Source of the DNA: Natronohydrobacter sp.
GTDB lineage: Bacteria; Pseudomonadota; Alphaproteobacteria; Rhodobacterales; Rhodobacteraceae
Reading direction: 5' to 3'
NCBI GenBank assembly: GCA_007116445.1
Contig: SKIM01000162.1
Location: 1 to 5,209 of the forward strand
Length of the DNA: 5,209 bases
Shown here: positions 1-4,858 of the stretch, piece after piece
Position numbering within the stretch: the first letter of the stretch is position 1
Layout of the letters: every line of letters begins with the position of its first letter
Notes under the pieces: model-generated
What the model saw: the letters and a program-made list of their open reading frames with translations, nothing else
What the model was told of the DNA's origin: nothing
Database searches by the model: none
Translations under genes and position numbers: made by a program

Positions 1-566
1 AAATTTGGCCGCGCGGCGGGGGCTGCCACCCGGCCCTGCATGTGTTCGCGCGCGACCGAATGGGCCGCGGCCATGATCGATTCATGCGCGATCCGCACCG
101 AAGCCGTTGCCTTGGTGATCCCGTCGAGATGCACCAGCGAAGAGCCTGCATCCGCGCCACCATAGGGGGTGCCGATGGTCATGGGCGACCAGATCGACTT
201 GCCTGCATATTGCTCGAAAAACGCGCGCCAGGGCCCCTCGCCCATGCCGGAGATGAAGATCGGCTCATTGTGATGGATGACCCGCACGGTGACGAAAGTG
301 CCGTCGCGATCAAGAACGACCAGCGCATTGACGGGCGCGCCTGCGAAACCGGGCAGCGGTGCATAGGGCTGCGTGGTGAAAGCATATCCAGCAGGTGCAC
401 CGCCGGAATTGACAACGCGGTAAAGTCCCTTGTCATTCAGCGCCTCACCCAGACCGAAAGGCGGCGGGACATAGGCCAGCATCTGCTCAGGCGTCAGCAC
501 CTGTGCCCGCGCAGGCAGGGCGAGCAAGAGCAGCGACAGGAGTATGAGGCGCAGAATCATGAACAT
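1..566 (-). CDS. NosR-like FMN-binding membrane/periplasmic protein, N-terminal part (cut by left window edge)
   Basis: Open frame of 188 codons read leftwards from ATG at 566 with no stop before the window edge, so the C-terminus is missing. Residues 3-21 are a hydrophobic signal sequence ending in PARA before QVLTPEQ. Residues about 60-155 resemble the FMN-binding domain of NosR/NqrC-type proteins: GYAFTTQPYAPLPGF (60-74), a beta-hairpin region with LDRDGTF, then HHNEPIFISG (98-107). DGITKATAS (148-156) matches the flavinylation signature D-G-x-S/T-G/A-A-T, which predicts FMN attached to Thr154; Lys152 occupies the usual Gly/Ala position. Full-length NosR-like proteins normally continue into membrane helices and 4Fe-4S motifs, which would lie outside the window. 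A second in-frame ATG is at 560, and no clear Shine-Dalgarno favours either. The frame has a stop (TAG) 17 codons upstream. It lies downstream of the dehydrogenase terminator and may serve electron transfer to or from the periplasm; that role is inferred. Confidence 0.8.
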   Translation of the reverse strand, partial: MFMILRLILLSLLLLALPARAQVLTPEQMLAYVPPPFGLGEALNDKGLYRVVNSGGAPAGYAFTTQPYAPLPGFAGAPVNALVVLDRDGTFVTVRVIHHNEPIFISGMGEGPWRAFFEQYAGKSIWSPMTIGTPYGGADAGSSLVHLDGITKATASVRIAHESIMAAAHSVAREHMQGRVAAPAARPN

Positions 567-596
567 GGGATGCAGGATAAGCAAGGTTGCCGCGAG

Positions 597-608
597 CGGA
601 TATGCGAC
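597..608 (-). promoter_or_regulatory. Candidate operator upstream of the NosR-like gene
   Basis: On the coding strand this reads GTCGCATATCCG, 30 nt before the ATG at 566. It matches 11 of 12 bases of GTCGCATAGCCG at 4261-4272 upstream of the cytochrome gene. A further GTCG lies 7 nt upstream of it. The gap 567-631 also holds TATAGT, which could be a -10 element, but no convincing -35 partner is visible. The site is a hypothesis from shared sequence only. Confidence 0.25.
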
Positions 609-631
609 TTTCGACTATAGGTCAGAGTGCA

Positions 632-659
632 AAGACCCCGGCGCGAAAGCCGGGGTCTT
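632..659 (-). terminator. Intrinsic terminator after the PQQ alcohol dehydrogenase gene
   Basis: A perfect 11-bp inverted repeat (AAGACCCCGGC / GCCGGGGTCTT) with a 6-nt loop begins 27 nt after the dehydrogenase stop codon. In the leftward direction the stem ends in CTT followed by one more T, so the T run is short (TCTTT), but the stem is very G+C-rich. On the plus strand nothing T-rich follows. It most likely ends the dehydrogenase transcript and separates it from the NosR-like gene. Confidence 0.75.
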
Positions 660-686
660 CGAGATCATCTGCGCGTCAGATGGCGC

Positions 687-2432
687 TTACTCAGCCGAAG
701 CCAGCAACGCATCGGGGATGCGGAAGGTCCAGACCGACCCGCCCTGATTCAGATAGGCGACCTGCTGCGCGACCTCGCCCCCCCAGAGCGGCACAGCACC
801 GCCCCAGCCAGAGACGACCGACAGCCATTGCACACCGTCTTCATCCTCCCAGGTGATCGGCTGGCCGACGACACCGGAACCGGTCTGGAATTGCCAGAGC
901 ACCTCACCGTTTTCATCATCGATTGCCTTGATATAGCCTTCGGGCGTGCCATAGAACACCAGCCCGCCCGCCGTGGCCATGGCCGAGGACCAGAGCGGCG
1001 CAGCGTTATGGACCTCGAACTTGATTTCCATCGTATTGGGGTCAATCGCCTTCATCGCGCCGATATGGTCATCAAACAGTGGTTTGATGGTGAAGCCCGC
1101 GCCCAGATAGGCGGCACCCTGGCGATAGGTGATCGGCTCGTTCCAGATATCCATACCCCACTCGTTGGCAGGCACATAGAAGTAGCCGGTGCGCTGCGAA
1201 TAGGCCATGTGCTGCCAGTTCTTGCCCCCAAGGAAGCCCGGAACGGCCCAGACGACTTCACCGCGCTCGCCATCAGCCGAGTCTGCCGGATTGCCGGGAC
1301 GGTTCTCCGGGTTGAAGATCGGTCGGCCGGTTTCATCAATACCGCTGGCCCAGCTGATATCCTCGACGAAGGGCATCGCATCGACGAAAGAGCCATCCTC
1401 ACGATCAAGGATATAGAAGAAGCCGTTACGGTCCGCGGTCGCCAGACGCCCGTTGCCTTCGGCATCCACGAAGGGAATGACCTCATTCACGCCGTCATAA
1501 TCCCAGCCTTCCCACGGGGTGGTCTGGAAATACCACTTGATCTCGCCCGTTGCCGGGTCAAGCCCGATCCGACTGGCCGCATAGAGGTTGTCGCCTTCGC
1601 GCAGATGGCTGTTCCAGGGTGCGGGGTTACCGGTCCCGAAGATCAGCGTGTCGGTTTCGGCGTCATAAGTGCCGCCCAGCCAGGGCGCGCCGCCGCCGGT
1701 CTTCCACATGTCACCGGGCCAGGTCGCGTTCAGCTCGCCCGTCATGGTGCTTTCTTCGCCATTGAGCTCGCCCATATGGCCTTCGATCACCGGACGACGC
1801 CAGACCAGCTCGCCATTCTCGGCATCGCGCGCTTCTACTGCGCCGACAATCCCGAATTCACCGCCCGAATTTCCCGTGATGACCAGACCGTTCACGATCA
1901 GCGGTGCGGCCGTATAGCTGTAGCCTTCGCGGTAATCGGCAATGCGGCGATTCCAGACCACTGCGCCCGTATGGCGGTTCAGCGCCACGATGCGCGCGTC
2001 AAGCGTGCCGAAATAGATATTGTCGCCGTAAATCGCGGCACCGCGATTGATCACGTCACAGCAGGGCAGAATACCCTCGGGCAGACGCGCATCATGCTGC
2101 CACAGCTTGCGGCCCGTCTTCACATCCAGCGCGAAAACGCGGCTGTAAGAGCCAGTGACATACATCACGCCATCATAGATCAGTGGCTGGCTTTCCTGCC
2201 CGCGCTGGCGCTCGCCACCGAAGCTGAACGACCAGGCCGGGAAGAGATTCTGCACCGTGTCCTTGTTGATCTGATCGAGCGGACTGTAGCGCTGCATGTG
2301 ACGGCCCATGCCGTTGGTCAGAACGCTGGTCGTGACAGCATCGTCCTGCGCCAGATCGGCCTCTGTCACCTGCGCGACTGCCATCGGAACCGCCATTATT
2401 CCGGCGCAAACGGCCAGCAGAAATCTGTTCAT
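687..2432 (-). CDS. Lanthanide-type PQQ-dependent alcohol dehydrogenase (ExaA/ExaF/PedH family), periplasmic
   Basis: Encodes 581 residues from ATG at 2432, which has GGGAGG 7 nt upstream and opens directly with a signal peptide (residues 1-20, cleavage after AVA). The frame is open 23 codons further upstream, but that extension lacks these signals. The protein is an eight-bladed quinoprotein propeller with repeated A-x-D-x-x-x-G-x-x-x-W motifs (from about 101, 150, 201, 290, 503). Visible active-site residues are the vicinal Cys124-Cys125 pair, Glu192 and Asn269 (metal ligands), Trp251 and GGG 246-248 near PQQ, catalytic Asp311 and Arg335. Asp313, two residues after the catalytic Asp, is the extra ligand typical of lanthanide enzymes; calcium enzymes have Ala, Ser or Thr there. 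The tail SGWGGAVPLWGG (541-552) is like ExaA ethanol dehydrogenases rather than XoxF methanol dehydrogenases. There is no CxxCH, so it is not a quinohaemoprotein. It likely oxidises primary alcohols and donates electrons to the neighbouring c550. Substrate range is inferred. Confidence 0.95.
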   Translation of the reverse strand: MNRFLLAVCAGIMAVPMAVAQVTEADLAQDDAVTTSVLTNGMGRHMQRYSPLDQINKDTVQNLFPAWSFSFGGERQRGQESQPLIYDGVMYVTGSYSRVFALDVKTGRKLWQHDARLPEGILPCCDVINRGAAIYGDNIYFGTLDARIVALNRHTGAVVWNRRIADYREGYSYTAAPLIVNGLVITGNSGGEFGIVGAVEARDAENGELVWRRPVIEGHMGELNGEESTMTGELNATWPGDMWKTGGGAPWLGGTYDAETDTLIFGTGNPAPWNSHLREGDNLYAASRIGLDPATGEIKWYFQTTPWEGWDYDGVNEVIPFVDAEGNGRLATADRNGFFYILDREDGSFVDAMPFVEDISWASGIDETGRPIFNPENRPGNPADSADGERGEVVWAVPGFLGGKNWQHMAYSQRTGYFYVPANEWGMDIWNEPITYRQGAAYLGAGFTIKPLFDDHIGAMKAIDPNTMEIKFEVHNAAPLWSSAMATAGGLVFYGTPEGYIKAIDDENGEVLWQFQTGSGVVGQPITWEDEDGVQWLSVVSGWGGAVPLWGGEVAQQVAYLNQGGSVWTFRIPDALLASAE

Positions 2433-2452
2433 CCTTCTTCCTCCCAAGGGGG

Positions 2453-2466
2453 CCGGACTTGTCCGG
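2453..2466. promoter_or_regulatory. Palindrome in the dehydrogenase leader
   Basis: CCGGACTTGTCCGG has 6-base arms around a TT centre and sits 21-34 nt before the dehydrogenase ATG, just upstream of the GGGAGG ribosome-binding site. It could be a DNA operator or a small mRNA hairpin next to the ribosome-binding site. No function can be assigned from sequence alone. Confidence 0.3.
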
Positions 2467-2504
2467 GGATCGGCAAAGTGCGGCAAGATCAGTGTGTCCA
2501 ACTA

Positions 2505-2529
2505 TCGCGAAACTGTGAGCTTCGCGAAA
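2505..2529. repeat. Direct repeat of TCGCGAAA upstream of the dehydrogenase
   Basis: TCGCGAAA occurs at 2505-2512 and 2522-2529, 17 bp start to start, 73-97 nt upstream of the dehydrogenase ATG. It lies between the hairpin that follows the XoxJ-like gene and the leader palindrome. Two 8-base copies near helical spacing are compatible with a tandem activator site for an independent dehydrogenase promoter. TTGGAC at 2497-2502 on the coding strand could be a weak -35, but I see no good -10. The core TCGCGA is itself palindromic. Confidence 0.35.
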
Positions 2530-2531
2530 TT

Positions 2532-2557
2532 GGCCAATGGTCTTACGACCATTGGCC
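2532..2557 (-). terminator. Stem-loop between the XoxJ-like and dehydrogenase genes
   Basis: GGCCAATGGTC and GACCATTGGCC form a perfect 11-bp stem with a 4-nt loop, starting 12 nt after the stop codon of the XoxJ-like gene. In the direction of transcription it is followed by AATTTCGCG, so the T tract is poor. It may be a partial terminator or a stabilising 3' end that lets upstream and dehydrogenase transcripts be set at different levels. Confidence 0.5.
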
Positions 2558-2569
2558 TAGCCCGCGCAT

Positions 2570-3460
2570 TCAGCGCTGCGGTTCGTCCCAGCTCAGCCCA
2601 TGCGCGGCATAGATCGCTGCGACGCGCCCATCTCGCACCGCTGCGGTCAGGATGTCATCCACCTCATAGCTGAGCATGCGCGCCGTGTAGAAAGCCGTGG
2701 CAATCCCCACCGGCCATGACCCGATCGACAGGCCCGGCAGCGGGCCGCTTTCAATCGCGAAATCAGGATCGTCGCGCAGGTAATGCTCCAGTCGCGCGCG
2801 AATGCCCATGACGGCGGTCACCTCGCCTGCTCGCATCAATTCAATTGCGTCGGCCAGATGACGACGGCGCTGAATATTGGGCAACACCCCCGGCAAACCG
2901 GTCAGATAAAAATCGGCTAGCTGATAGGTTTCAACACTCACGGGCCGGGACTGGAAACTACCGGGGAAAGGCGGTTCGTCCGGGAAATCCGACACACGAT
3001 AGGCAATTGCGAGTCGCTCCTGCGCATAGCGGCCTGTGAGAGCTGCGAGTTCGTTGCGATAGTCCAGCTCGCGGTTATACGGCACGCGCATCAGCACATT
3101 CACCACGCGCCGCCCCATGTAATGCCCGCGCCAGACATAATTCCGCAGATCAGTATCGACATCTTCATCAGCAGGCAGGTCGATGACCCGCAACTCGACG
3201 CCCAGCCCGTCGGCGATCAGCTGCGCGAGATCGACATCGACGCCGACCAGCGCACCCGAGCTGTCGCGCCAGGAATAGGGCGCGAAATCCGCGTAAACAC
3301 CGATTTCGATAAAGCCCCGTTCCATGATCTCGTCGTAATCAATACCGACACGGTCGCGACCGGAATCATCCGAAGGAAATTCACGCGCAAAAAGTCCTGA
3401 CCCCAAAAGGGTCAGGACAGTCATCAGCACCAGGGCTGACAGGGAGGTTCTCAAGGTCAT
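2570..3460 (-). CDS. Quinoprotein-associated periplasmic solute-binding-type protein (MxaJ/XoxJ-like)
   Basis: Encodes 296 residues from ATG at 3460. The start is chosen because AAGGAG lies 6 nt upstream; the in-frame ATG at 3466 abuts that site, and the frame's first ATG (3505) lies inside the cytochrome gene. Residues 1-25 are a signal peptide ending GLFA before REFPSDD. The mature part has the family-3 solute-binding fold: GFIEIGVYADFAPYSW (49-64), GVDVDLAQLIADGLGVEL (73-90), ADEDVDTDLRNYVWRGHYMG (97-116), a second-lobe AGEVTAVMGIRARL (211-224) and the closing DGRVAAIYAAHGLSW (277-291). The 97-116 block is typical of the branch found beside PQQ dehydrogenases rather than of amino-acid transport. 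Members are thought to assist activation or maturation of the dehydrogenase; no ABC permease or ATPase is present here, which fits. It starts 22 nt after the cytochrome stop. An intrinsic-terminator-like hairpin lies within codons 15-25. Confidence 0.88.
   Translation of the reverse strand: MTLRTSLSALVLMTVLTLLGSGLFAREFPSDDSGRDRVGIDYDEIMERGFIEIGVYADFAPYSWRDSSGALVGVDVDLAQLIADGLGVELRVIDLPADEDVDTDLRNYVWRGHYMGRRVVNVLMRVPYNRELDYRNELAALTGRYAQERLAIAYRVSDFPDEPPFPGSFQSRPVSVETYQLADFYLTGLPGVLPNIQRRRHLADAIELMRAGEVTAVMGIRARLEHYLRDDPDFAIESGPLPGLSIGSWPVGIATAFYTARMLSYEVDDILTAAVRDGRVAAIYAAHGLSWDEPQR
3389..3418 (-). terminator. Terminator-like hairpin inside the XoxJ-like signal-peptide codons
   Basis: GTCCTGACCC and GGGTCAGGAC make a perfect 10-bp stem with a 5-nt loop (TTTTG), followed on the minus strand by TTTTT at 3393-3389. 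This is the classical intrinsic terminator form. It falls on codons 15-25 of the XoxJ-like gene, 64 nt after the cytochrome stop. The codons read V-L-T-L-L-G-S-G-L-F-A, a normal signal-peptide core, so the gene looks intact. A translating ribosome could prevent folding, while untranslated message would end here; that mechanism is inferred. Confidence 0.6.
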
Positions 3461-3466
3461 CCGCAT

Positions 3467-3472
3467 CTCCTT
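3467..3472 (-). promoter_or_regulatory. Ribosome-binding site fixing the XoxJ-like start
   Basis: AAGGAG is directly followed by ATGCGG and then the chosen ATG at 3460. The 6-nt spacing favours 3460 over the adjacent ATG at 3466 and over the upstream ATG at 3505, which would overlap the cytochrome gene. Confidence 0.75.
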
Positions 3473-3482
3473 GCGCAAAGAC

Positions 3483-4193
3483 TCAGCGGGAGACTGACAA
3501 GCCAATGGTCAGTGTCTCATCCGCATCGCGCAGGAATCTATCGCCACCGCGCTCCAGGATCACTGCGGCGCGCCGCGCGATACTGTCCGCCTTGGGGGCA
3601 CCAGACAACGTGGGCACTTGCACCGCGATCTCCGACAGTTCGACATGCAGCGCGGCGATCTCATCGGCGAAGTCCTCTTCAGAGGCGGTCCCGGCCGCTA
3701 TCGCTTCCTGCTTGTCGCGCAGCCCGTCGCGGATTTCGCGCAGGCGGGGCATGAATTCCGCGATGCCATCGGGGTCAGGACGTGCCTCAATATAGGTGCG
3801 GATCGCCCACATGGCCTGCTGGTTCATCAGATCCTCGTAAGCCGGCATCCGGTCGCCCGAACCACGGCGGACACGCTCCATATACCATTCGTCATCCATT
3901 TCTTCGGCCATCAGGAAGCGAAGATCCGGGGCCAGCCCGCCCGAGACCACTTCAAGACCGTGGCAGCGCGCGCAATTCTGGTTATAGGCGCTGTCACCGA
4001 TGCGCAACGCGCGCTCCCAGATCGGGTCTGACGGGTCACGAAACGGGTTTTCGAACTCCCAGCCACCGGTCAGTTCAGGCAACCCATCCGTGTTGACGGG
4101 CTGCGGTGCGACATCGCCATGCGCCATGGCCATGCCCGCAGAAAGTGTCAGCGCGATTGCGGCCAGTGACAGGGTGGTGCGGGGCTGTGTCAT
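3483..4193 (-). CDS. pedF: Periplasmic cytochrome c550, PedF-like, with long C-terminal extension
   Basis: Encodes 236 residues from ATG at 4193, with AGGAG 7 nt upstream. The frame's earlier ATG (4238) adds 15 residues ahead of a good signal peptide and was rejected. Signal peptide 1-24 ends AMA before HGDVAPQPVNTDGLPEL, a start resembling PedF-type c550 proteins. Haem is bound at CARCH (74-78); Met116 in DRMPAY is the likely sixth ligand, followed by MNQQAMWAIRTYIE (123-136), typical of cytochromes beside PQQ alcohol dehydrogenases. The expected role is to take electrons from the quinoprotein and pass them towards the terminal oxidase. Residues 137-236 are an additional charged, helix-prone segment with no Cys or second haem motif, unlike the short PedF or c550 proteins I know. 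It ends 22 nt before the XoxJ-like ATG. A XoxG-type name is possible, but sequence details favour PedF. Confidence 0.88.
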   Translation of the reverse strand: MTQPRTTLSLAAIALTLSAGMAMAHGDVAPQPVNTDGLPELTGGWEFENPFRDPSDPIWERALRIGDSAYNQNCARCHGLEVVSGGLAPDLRFLMAEEMDDEWYMERVRRGSGDRMPAYEDLMNQQAMWAIRTYIEARPDPDGIAEFMPRLREIRDGLRDKQEAIAAGTASEEDFADEIAALHVELSEIAVQVPTLSGAPKADSIARRAAVILERGGDRFLRDADETLTIGLSVSR

Positions 4194-4247
4194 ATCATCT
4201 CTCCTGAATGCGGGTTTGTCTGTTTCTACCGGGATCACGGACAGGGC

Positions 4248-4274
4248 GCTATTCGACCATCGGCTATGCGACCA
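4248..4274. repeat. Tandem 12-bp direct repeat upstream of the cytochrome gene
   Basis: GCTATTCGACCA (4248-4259) and GCTATGCGACCA (4263-4274) differ at one base and are 15 bp apart, lying 55-81 nt before the cytochrome ATG. On the coding strand the unit reads TGGTCGNATAGC. The right-hand copy is part of the 12-mer shared with the NosR-like leader. The gap 4194-4314 otherwise shows only the ribosome-binding site and the 4287-4308 hairpin. It may be a regulator site for a promoter serving the cytochrome; no strong -10/-35 pair is visible. Confidence 0.4.
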
Positions 4275-4286
4275 AGGGATAAGGGC

Positions 4287-4308
4287 GGCCCCGCAGATTG
4301 GCGGGACC
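4287..4308 (-). terminator. Weak stem-loop after the degenerate cupredoxin gene
   Basis: On the minus strand GGTCCCGC and GCGGGGCC pair over 8 bp with one G-U pair and a 6-nt loop, starting 6 nt after the stop codon at 4315. It is followed by GCCCTTATCC, so there is no T run. It may be an attenuator or a 3'-end stabiliser rather than a full terminator. Confidence 0.3.
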
Positions 4309-4314
4309 GACCCG

Positions 4315-4836
4315 TTACTCGATCACAAGGATCTGCCCCACCATCCCTGGCAGGCGCTGGGTCGAGACAAACTCGAAGATCCCGGCACTGTCAGGCGTGA
4401 AAGGCAGTTGCGTGATCTCGCCGCGCGCGACCTCGAACTCGGCAATGACCGCGCCTGACGGGTCACGCAATTCGCTGGGATGCTGTTCACCGTTGATGCC
4501 AAAGAACTCCAGCAGCACCGTTTCACCCAGAGCCATCACAACCATCGATGGTGCCCAGAGATAGGTCCGGGCATACCATTCATTGTCGTCATTTGGCGGC
4601 TCCATCCGGTAGCCACCGAGCGCGAACAGCTTCGCGAAGCGCTCCAAAGTGTCAGGATAGGCTGTGCGCTCAGCGCTGCGATAAATCCGGTGCTCGAACG
4701 TGGTGATTGCGAACACACGGTCGAAATCGGCGTGATCGAGCACGGGATGGTTTTCAGCCTGCGCTGGGGTCAGACTGGCGAGCGCGCAAGCCAGTGCTGC
4801 CGCCAGACTGGCACGGCGAAATCTTGTCTGCGCCAT
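4315..4836 (-). CDS. Secreted protein with degenerate C-terminal cupredoxin-like domain
   Basis: Encodes 173 residues from ATG at 4836, which has AGGAAA 6 nt upstream and starts a signal peptide (1-27, ending AQA). The frame's earlier ATG (4872) would overlap the preceding gene and was rejected. Residues 28-94 are unassigned and rich in aromatic and acidic residues. Residues about 95-173 look like a cupredoxin: VVMALGETVLLEFFGIN (99-115), His119, FEVARGEITQLPFTPDSAG (134-152) and a final FEFVSTQRLPGMVGQILV (154-171). That last block aligns by eye with the copper loop F-x-F-x-C-x-x-H-x-P-x-M, but Ser158 replaces Cys and Arg161 replaces His; only His119 and Met165 remain. It therefore probably does not hold a type 1 copper centre. 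It begins 22 nt after another cupredoxin-like gene and precedes the cytochrome, so a structural or assembly role in the module is a guess. The exact family is not recognised. Confidence 0.75.
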   Translation of the reverse strand: MAQTRFRRASLAAALACALASLTPAQAENHPVLDHADFDRVFAITTFEHRIYRSAERTAYPDTLERFAKLFALGGYRMEPPNDDNEWYARTYLWAPSMVVMALGETVLLEFFGINGEQHPSELRDPSGAVIAEFEVARGEITQLPFTPDSAGIFEFVSTQRLPGMVGQILVIE

Positions 4837-4858
4837 CAGTCGTTTCCTGCAAGCCAGA

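Noticed and set aside
42..620. A 192-codon plus-strand frame at the left edge
   Set aside because: It lies opposite the NosR-like gene, is Arg/His/Cys-rich with no domain pattern, and runs through the intergenic region.
687..2432. Naming the dehydrogenase XoxF methanol dehydrogenase
   Set aside because: The Asp-Tyr-Asp signature fits, but the SGWGGAVPLWGG tail and the ITYRQGAAYLGAGF region are of ethanol-dehydrogenase type.
627..2612. A 661-codon open frame on the plus strand covering the dehydrogenase
   Set aside because: It is antisense to a clearly recognisable quinoprotein with conserved active site, has no recognisable motifs and is a by-product of high G+C codon use.
3461..3505. Upstream start for the XoxJ-like gene that would overlap the cytochrome gene
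   Set aside because: The AAGGAG site at 3467-3472 and the signal peptide beginning at 3460 support the later start, which removes the overlap.
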